Shown piece by piece: positions 32,323 through 44,941 of a DNA stretch of 64,000 nucleotides; positions within the stretch are counted from its first letter, which is position 1; every line of letters begins with the position of its first letter. Under the pieces are notes generated by a model. The model was not told where the DNA came from. It searched no databases and was given only the letters and a program-made list of their open reading frames with translations. The DNA is from Schistocerca nitens (lineage: Eukaryota > Arthropoda > Insecta > Orthoptera > Acrididae), in NCBI RefSeq assembly GCF_023898315.1, contig NC_064614.1, positions 67,840,501-67,904,500 of the forward strand. Reading direction: 5' to 3'. The translations under genes were made by a program, and so were the position numbers.

Positions 32323-35300
32323 AAAACTGTTGTGAATTCACAGGAGCCAATTCACGGGGTTTGGAGGAAGCCGAAAGGCACGCGTTTAAGCTCACGCAGA
32401 CGGGCGTGAGGTCTGGAACAATTAAAGGAGTTGAGTCTAATAAGAATAGAACGTAGTTGTTATAAGGCTTCCGCCCGCCGTGGGGAGGACCCCATGTTGA
32501 CGTATGCGACGAGGTGGGGAGCCTAACAACAGGCGAGGCTGTGCCACCCGCACCCGGCCATTCTGTCCGAGGGGAGCTAGGAAACGCCTGAAAATCTAGT
32601 CCAGGGTGCACGCCAACATACGATGTATGCGCCCTAAGAGAGACAGGAGGGGCCGAAGGGTCGACCTCCATCGGGGCGGTGCACCCGACGGACGAAGACG
32701 CCATCTGGTCTGGAGCGGGCAAGAGTTCCATGTCGGAGGACAGCTGGTCACGGGAAGTGATCAGCGGCGCGTGACCCAGGGAGGCGCCCGGCTGCAGCGA
32801 CGCGTCCACTGCGGGCTGCGCCGGCGGTTGGACCGGCGGCGGCGGCGGCGCGTCGCCATGGGGCAAAATAGAAGGCATCGTCGGTAACACCTGGGGATGA
32901 GGCGAGCTAGTAGATGGGTCCCCAGGGCGCTGACATGACGGCACCGTCGCTGAAAGCAGACGGGGAGCGGCAGAACCCGTGCGACGACAGAGGCGCAGCT
33001 GATTGAGATGCCGACGCACCTCACCAGAGGCCCCCAAAACCAGATACATAGCGCGGCCGAGGCAGCGAAGAATGCGCCCTGCGAGCCAACGCCATGTACC
33101 GCGATAGTTGCGATAATATACAACGTCGCCTGGAGCAAAAGCAGGCGGCTGCCGCTGCACAGGGACCTGATGCGGCGGATGTAGCAAAGACATCAAGGTT
33201 CGATGAGGACGACCATGGAGCAACTCAGCCGGCGAGCGACCATCTCGGGGCTGAGAGCGATACGAAGACAAAAAGAGCAACAACGCGTCCTCCCGAGAAT
33301 GCGACTCTTTTAACTTCAAGATCTGTGACTTGAGAGTCTGGACCAGTCGTTCAGTGGCACCGTTTGACTGAGGCGAAAACGGCGCGGATGTCAGATGTTG
33401 AATACCATTGGTCTTGCAGAATGACTGAAATTCTGCGGACATGAATTGTGGGCCATTGTCGGAAACAATAGTCTGCGGAAGACCTTCAATGCAAAAGATA
33501 GCAGACAATGCTTGGATGGTGGCAGATGACGTCGTGGAAGACATCCAGACAACAAAAGGAAAATTACTGAAAGAATTGACCACAACCAACAATCGAGCAT
33601 TCCAGAATGGACCAGCAAAATCGATGTGTAAACGTTGCCAAGGGGAAGTGGCTTTCGGCCATGCAAAGAATTTCCGCGGTGGTGCGGAATGTTGTTCGGC
33701 ACACGCCATGCACGAAGAGCACATATTCGTAATCACAGCATCGATTCAGAACCAAGTACAGTGCTCACGAGCAAGTTGTTTCGTTCGCACTATACCCCAA
33801 TGTCCTTGGTGGAGAAGCCGTAATACAGAGGACTGTAACGAACGTGGGACCACGACCCTGGACTGATCATTATCAGAACGCAATAGCAAAACACCACATC
33901 GAACAAAAAGTCTCTCCTTGTGAGCAAAAAATCGGCGAACCAACGGATCCTCGATCCGTGACTTTGACAAGGGCCATTGCGTAGCAACAAAACGCAAAAC
34001 GGTAGCAAGGACAGAGTCAGCAGCTGTGGCTGTAGCTACACGACGAAAATCAATCGGAAACGATTCGACCACGTCATCGGTTTCCAAATCAATGAACATG
34101 GAAGCAAGTTCAGAGGAATCGAATGCTCTATCCTCAGCAACAGGCAAACGGGACAACGCATCGGCGTTTCCGTGCTTAGCAGTGGACCGATACAAGATAT
34201 CATAGCGGTACTGCGAGAGGAAAATTGACCAGCGAATGAATTTCTGCGCTGTACGTGGAGGTACAGGCTTGTTCGGATGAAAAAGCGATGTCAAAGGTTT
34301 GTGGTCAGTGATGATGGTAAAGTGACGACCATACAAGAAATCATGAAACTTTGTAACACCAAATACGGGAGCCAAAGCTTCATTCACGATCTGGGAATAA
34401 TTTCGTTGCGCACACGAGAGCAATTTGGACGCAAAGGCAACAGGGCGATCATGCGATCCAGCTTTGTGCGCAAGCACAGCACCGATCCCGAAATCAGATG
34501 CATCTACCATCAACAAAAGGGGTTTCTGGGGATCAAATGGCGTAAGGCAAGTATTTGAAAGCAACGCCGATTTCAACTGGCGAAAGGCGCGTTCGCATTC
34601 CGTCGTCCAGACAAACGGAACACCTTTACAGCGTAAGCGATGAAGCGGAGCTGAAATGGAAGAGGCATGTGGGATATATTTATGATAATAGTTAATTTTC
34701 CCCAGCACACTCTGTAGCTGCTTCAAATTCTGCGGCGAAGGCAAGTCTTGTATGGCACGGAGGTGCTCTGGACTGGAATGTATGCCTTGGGCATTGATTA
34801 CATGTCCCAGATAGGGTAAGTCACGAGCAAAAACCACACATTTGTCCTTCCGCAAGCGAATACCATTTTGTCGAAAGACCTGAAATAATGTTCTTAGATT
34901 GGCTAAATGTTCTTCTTCTGTCTTTCCGGAGATCACAATATCGTCCAGATAGTTTGCTGCAGTAGGGACCGACGCACAAACAGTTTGCAGATATTGCTGA
35001 AACAATGCAGGGGCGGATGCACACCCAAATGGCAGTATTTTGAATCGATACAAACCAAGATGCGTGTTAACCACCAAAACGCGCTGGGATTCGTCGTCCA
35101 CTGGTATTTGCAAGTACGCATCTGCTAGGTCCTACTTCGAAAAATATGTAACCGGGCACAGTTTGTCAAAAAGATCTTCCGGGCGGGGTAAAGTTGCAAT
35201 CACTAGTTGTGGATTCACTGTTGCCTTGAAGTCCACACAAAGTCTCAATTTTCCGGAAGGTTTTGGCAAAATTACTAAGGGTGAGGCCCAGAGAGAAGCT

Positions 35301-37054
35301 TGCACACGTTGAATCACACCTTGTGATTCCAAATCGTGTAAGGTTCTTGCGACCTCATCACGCAATGCGTGGGGAACATTGCGCGCTATGAAAAACTTCA
35401 GTTGCGCGTTTACTTTCAGTTCCAAATGTGCTTCATAGTTCATAGCGCAACCGAGGCCCGGTGCAAAAATATCTGCAAACTCTTCACATAGACGAGAAAC
35501 ACTGGCTGAAGGCACAGTCTGGTTCACTGATAGGACCTGATTGACTATAGACAAGTTAAACAACTGAAATAAATCTAAACCAAACAAGTTCACTGCAGCA
35601 GAAGAACAAAGTACGTAAAATGACACAAGTTTTGTTTGTCTCTTGTATGTTGCAAGAAGGCTGCACTGCCCTAACACAGGGATATTCTGACCGGAATAGC
35701 TAGTTAACTTAACATTTGCGGCACGCAACGGAGGTGTGCCCAGTTGTTTGTACATGTCTTTATTGGTCAATGAAGCTGCAGCTCCGGTATCGAGCTGGAA
35801 TGGTATCATGCTGCCGTGAATGTCCAAGTCTACAAAAAGTTTATTGTCCTGCTGACGACAAGAGCGACTGTCTCGTGCAATTTGAACTGACACTGGTACA
35901 GAAGCACTCGCGACTTGACGGGATTTCCGTCGATGTCGACACACACTATTTGTGGGACGAACACAGTCACTGTTAGAGAGAGTGGCCCTGGGCGGAGTGG
36001 AATGAACTACATGAATGTCCATGGGCGAAGGCTCACGAGCCCGAGTAGTCTCGGTTGGAGTCCGGCGTGAAGCAAAAGGCCTGGAATGGTTGGTAGCGTC
36101 CGATCTAAGCTTTTTCTGGCAAACACTTTGAACATGTCCTTTTTTATTACAGAAAAAGCAAATAGCTTGGCGTGATGGGCAATTCTCACGCGAATGTCTA
36201 GTAGCACACCGCGGGCATGATTTTAGCACTGCATTAGCTTGCTGGTGCGGCACACGTAGCGGAGGGCTTGGCAGCAGCTGTGCGGACGGGCGCGAGGGCT
36301 GTTTACTGTTCTGTGCAGCTCGCCCGGCGGGCCGGTTAATGTGACACACAGCTGGCGAAGTTTCAAATGATTCCTGAGCAAAGTCAAGTGCGTCCTGCCG
36401 ATCCAATATGTCCATCACTTGTTGAAGGGAGGGATTGACTAGTTTCAAAATCTGTTCCCTTAGAGGGACATCAGAAACGTTCTCTGCAATTGCATCACGC
36501 ACCATAGTATCTGAATAACGGAGTCCACATTCACACTCAAAAGCAGAATCCCTAGTAAGGCCTTGCAAAGTTGCAACCCATTCCCGATTAGTCTGACTGG
36601 CTGTACGTTTGGTACGAAAGAAAGTATACCTTTTGGCAACTACATTGACAGATTCTTTGAAATATGCATCTAATGCAGACAAAATTTCTTCGTAGGACAG
36701 AGTTGCTACGTCGCGTCGGGGAAATAATTTCACTATCACTCGTTACGTCTGGACGCCTACACACGAAAGCAAAAAAGGCTGCCGCCCAATACCTTGAATT
36801 CTGTAGGCGGCGAGATGGAATCCAAATTGGCGTGACCAGTCCGTCCAGCTTTCCAGTGCCGCATCAAAAGGACGAAAAGGTGGTGCAACTGTGTGTTGTG
36901 GCTGCAGGAGCGGTGGAGCGGCGGCTGCCGCATCGTTTTGCAGTGCACGTTGACCCTGGATGAGCTGTCCAAGGGCATCCCATAAGGCCTGCGTCTGCTG
37001 ATTCTGTAAGCGATAAAATTCGGACAGTACATCTGGAGATTGTGGCGAAGCCAT
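32297..37054 (-). pseudogene. gag-pol: Gag-pol polyprotein of the Gypsy element, three in-frame stops
   Basis: All open pieces share one minus frame. Gag begins MASPQSPDVLSEFYRLQNQQ at 37054, only 46 bases after the LTR. Stops lie at about 36740-36745, 35114-35131 and 33737-33748, with no frameshift. Domains in order are capsid; a zinc knuckle (CFFCNKKGHVQSVC); protease (FQLDTGAAASLT); reverse transcriptase (LCVDFKATVN, DLADAYLQI, catalytic NYLDDIVIS); RNase H (LMVDASDFGIGAVLAH, ITDHKPL); integrase (HIDFAGPF, IVSDNGPQF, NGATERL); and a proline-rich C-terminus. Fusion of gag and pol in one frame is known for some Gypsy groups. The frame runs through the shortened 3' LTR and ends outside the element at 32297, so the final residues are not native. 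Confidence 0.9.
32328..32465 (-). repeat. Truncated 3' LTR of the Gypsy element
   Basis: Aligns to 37101-37238 with scattered substitutions, then stops. The approximately 350 bp that should start with TGTGGTGTCACC are missing. The junction lies next to ggcggaagcc, near the expected purine tract. Confidence 0.8.
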
Positions 37055-37081
37055 GACAAGTAATTTAGGGCAATACGAACG

Positions 37082-37098
37082 CTAAATCCTCGTTGCCA
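37082..37098 (-). other. Primer-binding site of the Gypsy element
   Basis: Just inside the 5' LTR the minus strand reads TGGCAACGAGGATTTAG. The TGG start fits a tRNA 3' end. The tRNA was not identified. Confidence 0.5.
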
Positions 37099-37100
37099 TT

Positions 37101-37588
37101 TGTTGTGAATTGGCAGGAGCCAATTCATGGGGTTTGGAGGAAGCCGAAAGGCACGCGTTTAAGCTCACACAGACTGGCGTGAGGTCTGGAACAATTAAAC
37201 GAGTTGAGTCTAATAAGAAAAGAACGTAGTTCTTGGAATACTTAACATTAATCCATAATTGGTGTACATCGCTCTTGACGGTACATGTTTTATAATTTCA
37301 ATATTAACTGGTAATGGCGCCTTGCTAGGTCGTAGCAAATGACGTAGCTGAAGGCTATGGTAACTATCGTCTCGGCAAATGAGAGCGTATTTGTCAGTGA
37401 ACCTTTCCTAGCAAAGTCGGCTGTACAACTGGGGCGAGTGCCAGGACGTCTCTCTAGACCTGCCGTGTGGTGGCGCTCGGTCTGCAATCACTGACAGTGG
37501 CGACACGCGGGTCCGACGTATACTAATGGACCGCGGCCGATTTAAAGGCTACCACCTAGCAAGTGTGGTGTCTGGCGGTGACACCACA
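37101..37588 (-). repeat. 5' LTR of the Gypsy element, 488 bp
   Basis: In element orientation it begins TGTGGTGTCACCGCC, where the first 25 bases form a near-palindrome, and ends AATTCACAACA. It supplies the promoter for the gag-pol transcript. Confidence 0.85.
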
Positions 37589-37593
37589 AAAAC

Positions 37594-40500
37594 GGACCAC
37601 CCAATTCACAAAAAAACACCTTCCCGCAGGTGGGCTAACGGAGAAGAATGGTGGGACGACCCGAAAACAAATCGGCTGGTGACCTCACCAAGAAAACAAG
37701 TAGAGGTTAACAAGTAAATGGAACAACATATCTCCAATCATGTAACTTCCAGTAAACTGCGATTTCTGGCGAAGACCTGGCGCAGCACTCCCAACGCTCT
37801 CCCGAACCGTTCGCTGCCAGCCGCTTCAACGGACGCAGGAAGGCGCCCCGATCTCCCGTCTCACGATGTCGTGGATTCGCTCCTGTTGCTCTCGTGTGAA
37901 CTGCGAAGCCACTACCCCTTTCTATACGGCACTGCCCACTGGACTCACGGGGGGACCTCACATGCTCAAGGCGACAAGTCATCTCGTGTCTAAATGCGCG
38001 ACCGACCAACCGACCGATCCAACCGCCAATGACCGCTGCCCGAGCAACTCGAGCAGACTGGCGACGTAACGCGCAGACTAAGATGCAGGAACTCAGCCCA
38101 GACCGGGCGACCACTAGCTGCGTTCTGTTACTGGCGGATTCGCAAGACTCTCATTTTCTGGTGTTACAGTTTCACCCAAACGACAGACATACTAGCACTC
38201 CGACGACAGACAGACACTAACTGCCGCACAAATGCAAACGAGAGACAGACGAGCAATTGATGATGCGAGACTGACCTAGCCTCACTCCCACTGATCCCCT
38301 GCCGAGCTTATAGCGTCCCTTAAATGCACATGAACAGGCAACCTTTCCGCTTTCCTACCAGAGGGAGACACCAAAGCTGCGATTACCACAGCAGCGCCAC
38401 CGCCAGAAACGAAGGGCGACTGCTTCACACAACGCGCTGCGGCGCGCTCTTCAAAACAGCAATTTTTTACCACGGCTCATGTACATGCACTTGAGAGTCA
38501 CTAGAAAGTCAGCTCATGACTGTGTAAAACAAGTAAACAATTAACAATCAAATTGCGGAAATTTCTTTCAGAAGAAGTCACGTATCACGCCAATGTTTCC
38601 TAGGATCACCTGGAAGATGGCTGCCGCAATTAATAGTCGGTGGGGTCATCTTGTGGCAGGTGTTGGGCGATCCACGGAAAAGAGACAAGATGATGGGTGC
38701 TATCCTGTCAATGAAAAATTTAATTTAAAGAAACAGAAAATAATCTCCACACCGCTCCGATGTGCCGTCCTCTCGTAAAACTCACATTACCAAATCCTAG
38801 AACTACTTTTCAATAGAGGGGCAGAAGTGGAGCTAAAACGCAGGCACGGTTTTGTGCACTAGCAGTGGACGACTGCGCAACGATATATTTAACAGGCAAG
38901 TCGTCACGTTATTGACATATCATTTAAAAAATTTACGCACGATTTGGTCCTCACAGCAAGTAAAATAATATACAAAAACTAATCCATTTTTCGTTTCCTC
39001 TCAGTAACCGATGACAGTTACTTTCTATAACACAGTCAGTAGTACTAATGTAAGAACGGTCCCTCTTTAATCAAAATGAACCTGGTAACTACTGAGTACG
39101 CTGCCTCACTATATTCATGTTTACATGATGAAAATGATTTTGGTTCTTTCCTTCTCAAAGTGTTCTTAGTTTTCACCTTTGATTGTCTTCTGCTTTGATT
39201 TATTGATAAAATTTCTTTACCAATTCTTGTTTCTTGCAGTCGTCCTGTTTTCGGTCCTTCTTCTTCGTGGATAGTATCAAGTCGCATTTATTCTCGAAAA
39301 CTTCGTCTTTCACTTCTTCTGGTACATGGCTACATTTCTTTCTTCTTAATACAATATCACCACCAATAAAACAGCCTCTGCTTGTCCAAAATTACCACAT
39401 TTTGCGTCGTTTAATGACACGACCTCTTCCAAGAAAACATCTTATTTGCCACTAACAATCCACTGTCTGTTCTTTACTACCAAGAAAACATCTCTTTTTC
39501 ACTAACAATTCTACATGCTCCTTCCGTCCATCGTTACCCCTCCTCAGCTCTCCATCGTCAACCGTCTGTTTTCATCTGTTACTTCCTTCTTCACAAAATT
39601 TTACGAATACAGCATTTTTCCTACCTGAACAAAGCATTTCTTTACATGTAAATGGAATACAGTTCAGATTATTAAAACATTGCAACATATCTACAGAAAA
39701 TGTTAAGGTTCATTTACACTTGAACACAAAATAAACAAAAGACTTGAATGTTTAGAATTACTAGTTTTTACATTATTTTGTGCGCATGTAGTTAAACTTT
39801 TAACTAGATTACAGAGAGAATATGCGATACAATCTTTGCTCCCAGATATCCCACTTAAGCTCCGTGAGCATTTCTGTTAGGCTTTCAAATAGTCTATTCT
39901 GGCACGTTATGGTTCTGACAGCGTGTCTCTAAATTTCTGCTAGTGTGTTGTCACGCCACGTCGGTAAGGAACAATACAATCGATCATACTAGTGCAATTC
40001 CTTTAAAATTGTGTTGCACCTTCTTGAAACGATTCTAGCAAATATGTGTCACCTGTTTAACTTCCCAAAACTGATTTTACATGATAATGTCATTTTATAT
40101 CGCATTATGTGCTTTCTCTAAATGCTTATGCGTTGTGACGTCCTCAAGATTTTCACCATTAACCTTATTATCCGATACTATGGGGTTAATTCTCTTTGTT
40201 GCAGACATTATTTTACATCAGTACATATTTAAAGAGAGCTGCGATTCACTACACAAAGTGGATTTTCCCAGATCCTCCAGGACACTACTCTGCATACAAC
40301 AGCATTGTTAATTTATAATTTTATATTGCTGTTCATCGTATCTGATAAATATTTTGTCTAAGCTCAGAATATTCTTTGGAGCACATCTGAAGATACTTTT
40401 GCTTCTGCAGAATATTTTCTTTTCGTTGTGCCGAACCGACATGACACTTTATGGAACTACGAATTCAGTTCTATCAGCCTTTCTAGCCTATGAGGCCATA

Positions 40501-40689
40501 CCGTACCGAAGCGATACAATATGGAACTACTAACTTCTTTCTGTCAGCCTTTCTCTCCTAAGAGACTTTCATCTATAAATTGCTGGTTCGACGATCTTTA
40601 GAGAGAAAAAAAACATATAAGGAGGATGCTTGGGTCGCAGTTAAGGGTTTCATCGAGAGTGAAATTCTCATTTCACTGCGAATTGTGAA
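37594..40689. other. Gene-free DNA with short tandem repeats
   Basis: ORFs at 37707-38220 on both strands overlap one another and show no domain. At 39428-39510 the motif ccaagaaaacatct...cactaacaat occurs twice with a period of about 53 bp. At 40431-40570 a degenerate 78 bp duplication contains tatggaactac and tcagcctttct. T-rich DNA fills 39040-39640. Confidence 0.4.
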
Positions 40690-41049
40690 CACCTATTAAA
40701 TTTGTGCTGTTTGAGGCTTTCCCGGCGCTGCATCTGCTTGATAGGTTCTCGGGACTTACGCCGGATAATATTGTAGAAGCCGCACAATATTTCAGCGAGA
40801 CAACTGCCCGCCATCTTCAGGTGCTACTGTCGCGTCGCTGAGAAACGCGCCAATTTATATGCTGGCTTTCTAGAAGAGCGCAGGCGCCAGCGGGGCATAA
40901 CGTCATCGAAGACCAATCGCAGACAGCGTCGAATACCAGAGTCCTCTGCTGGAGAAACGGGTCGCGGTCTGCGGAAGCGCGCCGCGGCGCGGGAAATGCG
41001 GCCGGGAGCGACGGACCCCGTTCGCGCGCGCGAGGTGTTGGCGCGCGAT

Positions 41050-41313
41050 TTAAGCATCTACGCTAAGGCTTCCCATCTGCGTTGACTCGGTGCGGTTGCT
41101 AATCTGTGGCTGACGATTCCTTAGTGCCGCCAAGGCTGGTTCCCAGGCTTTGCTCAGGTGAAACCCCGTGTCTCTGTTTATTAGATCACTGCTTATACGT
41201 ATTTCGACCGCCTCTTTGATGATGGAGTCCCAGTATGTGGAAGCATACTGGGACTCCATCATCAAAGAGGCGGTCGAAATACGTATAAGCAGTGATCTAA
41301 TAAACAGAGACAC
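41050..41313 (-). pseudogene. Penelope-like protein C-terminus, left arm
   Basis: Minus reading across the palindrome centre: YWDSIIKEAVEIRISSDLIN, RDTGFHLSKAWEPALAALR, and stop after SLSVDA. This fits the region just after the GIY-YIG endonuclease of Penelope-like elements (pattern WDSVIKEAIEIR...NRD.G..L...W.P). The endonuclease catalytic core and the RT are absent, so it is an extreme 5' truncation. The family call is from motif memory. Confidence 0.6.
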
Positions 41314-41531
41314 GGGGTTTCACCTGAAGCATGCTTCCACATACTGGGACTCCATCATCAAAGAGGCGGTCGAAATACGTATAAGCAGTGATCTAATAAA
41401 CAGAGACACGGGGTTTCACCTGAAGCATGCTTCCACATACTGGGACTCCATCATCAAAGAGGCGGTCGAAATACGTATAAGCAGTGATCTAATAAACAGA
41501 GACACGGGGTTTCACCTGAACAAAGCCTGGG
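41244..41531 (+). repeat. Three tandem 96 bp units in the palindrome core
   Basis: Copies start catactgggactcc at 41244, 41340 and 41436. The period is exactly 96 bp (32 codons), so the coding frame HASTYWDSIIKEAVEIRIS is kept through all three. The third unit runs on into the right arm. Confidence 0.9.
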
Positions 41532-41623
41532 AACCAGCCTTGGCGGCACTAAGGAATCGTCAGCCACAGATTAGCAACCGCACCGAGTCAACGCAGATGG
41601 GAAGCCTTAGCGTAGATGCTTAA
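41248..41623 (+). pseudogene. Penelope-like protein C-terminus, right arm with tandem repeats
   Basis: Plus reading EAYWDSIIKEAVEIR repeated three times, then HLNKAWEPALAALR to the same SLSVDA stop as the left arm. The formal ORF start at 41168 lies in the antisense left arm and is meaningless. Confidence 0.6.
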
Positions 41624-41950
41624 ATCGCGCGCCAACACCTCGCGCGCGCGAACGGGGTCCGTCGCTCCCGGCCGCATTTCCCGCGCCGCGGCGCGCTTCC
41701 GCAGACCGTGACCCGTTTCTCCAGCAGAGGACTCTGGTATTCGACGCTGTCTGCGATTGGTCTTCGATGACGTTATGCCCCGCTGGCGCCTGCGCTGTTC
41801 TAGAAAGCCAGCATATAAATTGGCGCGTTTCTCAGCGACGCGACAGTAGCACCTGAAGATGGCGGGCAGTTGTCTCGCTGAAATGTTGTGCGGCTTCTAC
41901 AATATTATCCGGCGTAAGTCCCGAGAACCTATCAAGCACCTATTAAATTT

Positions 41951-43459
41951 CCTCACAGACAGGAACAGTTTTAACCAGTAAGGTATTTCAGGTATCTCTA
42001 ATTCAAGGTCTTGGGACTGTACAATCTCTCTCTTATGTGACTCTACGTCTTTTAAAAACTTTTAAGGTCGCTGTTATTAAAGTAAAATTGATGCTCAAAA
42101 AATCACACAGCGCAACAGCAGTAAGGCAAAGATTTTCGTGGAAATTTTTGATCGCAAGAGTGTAAACAATTAGAAGAAAGCATAGTAGAATTATGTCTCA
42201 TTCATACAAACAGAAATGATTGACGCATATCCTACGAAGACGTTTTGACAGGAAATTATACTTTTCTTCTTTTACAAATAGGGTTCCAAATGCGTTACCA
42301 TTAATCAGTCGCTACAGTCCCTACCGACTACTCCGAGAGTACGGTTAGGTAGAATGGTAAACTTTTGAAACTCTAATAACCTGTCTAAGCAGAGAGTTCG
42401 ATGGAAATATTTCTCAACCCCTTTGCACACTTCATGCAACGACACAATACACAAGAAACATTTTATCCTAGCTTAAGCACAATAATACAAAAGTTTCTCT
42501 TTCTGCTGATAGAATAGTGATCGTAAGAGATAGTGGTAATATTAGGTACCTTCTGCCATTCGCCGTCCTGGTCTTGTACGTTAGGAACATTGACGTAGAT
42601 TTCGTACCAAGCGAATATTTTGACGTTGACATTAACATTTATGAGGCTCATTCATTATTATGTTCTACTTTTTACGGCCTGATTTAGATGTAAATTACTT
42701 GTATCTGCATATTACCATTTATACAAGCCAATTTTCAGTTATTAAAATGTTCCGTGCAAACAATTTGGTACGAAATGAGAATAATTAGTATTAGTGGCTC
42801 ACCAGTGCCACTGCATTTGTGTAAATACGGATACAATAATACTAGTATAGTTAACAGTTCCGTGAAACGTACTAAAATTTCACAAAGCAGTTGAGTGAGA
42901 TAGTCTACCACAGACAATGGCAAACCACTTAAGTAACATTGCGAGAGCTGTTTTAATATTGCAAGATAGAATGAGACAACAGCGAAATAACTGAAAGAGT
43001 TATCTCTTCCTTTTTTAAATGAGATTATCAAACAAGTGAAATCGACGATATTCATTTATAAAAATATTAAAGGTCACTGGGAAAATATTTTGTACAAATA
43101 TTTCCTAACAGTGCATAGGTGTTGTAATTTTTAAAATGAAGATGATGACCTGTGACTTTTGTAAGAACTTCTGATGCGAATACAACTCGCTTTAGTGGTT
43201 GGCAAAGAATCATTTCGATGTCATTATTTATATTATTATAATTAACTTCTCTATTATAAAAGCGCATGATGAATCTAACTACAACTCACATTTCATTCGT
43301 CAACAGGAGAAAACATGCAGCGCTGACAACAGTTACGTACGCTAAGATGTAGGTCATTACACTGTCGTTGCAGAAAGTGAACGTGCAGCGTTATAGAAGC
43401 TTCATTCAATATCAAAAGGAACTGTAGTTCACATCCAATAATAAAAAGTAAGTTATATC
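41951..43459. other. Gene-free AT-rich DNA
   Basis: ORFs of 60-106 codons on the minus strand (42463-43267) have no motif. No repeats recognised. Confidence 0.35.
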
Positions 43460-43960
43460 AGTCCTAACTAGAGATCTTTGGCTGTACACTGATGAGACTC
43501 CATGAATGAAGTTCCTAGGAATCCAAACGGATAATGAACTGAGTTGGCTTCAGCACACGGAAGACTTAACCAAAATGCCTTCTTTGGCCTGTTTTGCAAT
43601 TTACAAATCTCTCCGACTGTGTTAACCTGCTGGCATGATTGCTGGCGTCCTTTGCATACTTCCACTCATACTGTCGTGTGACATAATTTTCTGCAGCAAT
43701 GTGGCTAAAGTCAAAAAAGTATTGTTCATTTCCTTCTATTCCATAGACGACTTTTTGTTTAAAAATGATAGCCTGGGAGTAAAGCCTACTTTCTCACTGC
43801 TGAGTGGGACTGAAAAGTACTCTGTTAATTAATATTAAACGTAGTAATTTGTACATATGCTGTGAAATGACTCGATACATATCAGGTGGTCCTATGAACC
43901 CTCTGACAGGCACTTAAATGTCATTTGCAGAGTATCCAAGTAGATGTAGATTTCACAAAA
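43460..43960 (+). pseudogene. LINE 3' end remnant
   Basis: Decayed frames read FLGIQTDNELSWLQHTEDL, then CFAIYKSLRL and FAYFHSYCRV, the segment after the RT in Jockey/CR1-like LINEs. The end, accctctgacaggcacttaa...tccaagtagatgtagat, equals the 3' terminus and (tagatg)n tail seen at 50025 and, inverted, at 52697. Many stops. Confidence 0.6.
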
Positions 43961-44694
43961 GGAATTGTTAACATGTTTTATGGAACATGTAACCAATTAA
44001 AAGTACATTAACGTAGATCTGACTCAAGCAAAAGACAGACTTCTCGCGTTGAGAACTCTGAAGACATTATTATGCGACCGTTATTCATTAAGTCAGAGCA
44101 ACGGTTGGATGATGCTTTGGTGTAACATAAAGCAACTTCAGCCAAGTGTATGATGGCAGGAGGGGGCTATTTTATTCACACTGCCATTAAGTAATGAGAA
44201 CTGCCTGTTAGAACAATTACCTGCAGACTCAGTTGATATAAGCGTAAATGAGATAGAAAATGGTCCTATTGATATTGTAAAATAATAGTCTATACAGCTC
44301 TGAGGAGGGGCAACGGTCAAGGGGGAGCGCGGAAGGGGGGGGGAGGAGGAATGTATTAGATTGTCCCAGGTCTAGACGTAACAACACATTACCCCATGTT
44401 ATTGCACCTGTGATTACGATGACGGATATTACTGTGCAGACGTTTCAGTCAAATACGACATATTTGAACTGCTATTCTAGACTGGAAGAACGCTTTTAAG
44501 AACACCTGAAGTCTTCTGGCAGGGTCCTCAGTTAGAGGCCTACAACACAGCTATGCTGCTTCCTAAAATTGCTGCAAAAGGTAACAGCATGTAACTTGAA
44601 GTAACGGTTTTAACACGACGATGTGTTTACCAAGAACAACTTTGGCTTTTGGGAAAGTTTACATCGCAAATAATGTTTTTATACAATTAATTAC
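43961..44694. other. Gene-free DNA
   Basis: A G-rich run lies at about 44333-44346. Nothing else found. Confidence 0.35.
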
Positions 44695-44702
44695 TGGTAT
44701 AA

Positions 44703-44941
44703 TGAATGGTCAATTATTTAGGGGAGGCACCAAACTGCGAGGTCATCGATTCCAACGGATTAGGGAAGGATGGGGAAGGAAATCGGCCGGGCCCTTTCGA
44801 AGGACCCATCCTGGTATTTGCCTGAAGCGGTTCAGGGAAATCACGAGAAATCTAAATCAGAATGGCCGGACGCGGGTTTGAACCGTCATCCTCCCGAATG
44901 CGAGTCCATTGTGCTAACCACTGTGCCACCTCGCTCGGTAT
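44703..44941 (-). mobile_element. tRNA-derived SINE, family A
   Basis: Minus orientation with head accgagcgaggtggcacagtgg and box B ggttcaaacccg. The 8 bp tggtataa flanks it at 44695-44702 and 44942-44949. The tail is short and diverged. Confidence 0.82.

Larger units (their letters stand above)
32328..37588 (-). mobile_element. Gypsy-type LTR retrotransposon, 5.26 kb, U3-deleted 3' LTR
   Basis: The 5 bp aaaac flanks both ends (32323-32327 and 37589-37593). The 5' LTR (minus orientation, 37101-37588) is complete. The 3' LTR at 32328-32465 keeps only its last 138 bp or so. Between them is a single gag-pol frame with three nonsense codons. Without U3 in the 3' LTR a new cDNA copy would lack its promoter, so this copy is probably sterile even apart from the stops. 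Confidence 0.88.
40704..41936. mobile_element. Palindromic Penelope-like element fragment with tandem core
   Basis: The order is about 31 bp unique, a 503 bp minus-oriented arm (40735-41237), a 6 bp loop, two extra 96 bp units, then a 501 bp plus-oriented arm (41436-41936) nearly identical to the first arm's complement. The 14 bp cacctattaaattt flanks the whole at 40690-40703 and 41937-41950, a clean target duplication. Both arms encode the C-terminal end of a Penelope-type protein. Inverted and tandem partial copies are typical products of Penelope-like retrotransposition. Confidence 0.8.

Noticed and set aside
32297-32327. Native stop of pol at 32297
   Set aside because: The stop lies outside the element beyond its target duplication, so it is reached only because of the LTR deletion.
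37707-38220. Cluster of 60-135 codon ORFs on both strands
   Set aside because: Mutually overlapping and without domains; likely chance openness of GC-richer DNA.
40735-41936. CRISPR-like array or satellite at the 96 bp repeats
   Set aside because: Only three contiguous units with no spacers, in a eukaryotic context, and coding for a Penelope-type peptide.
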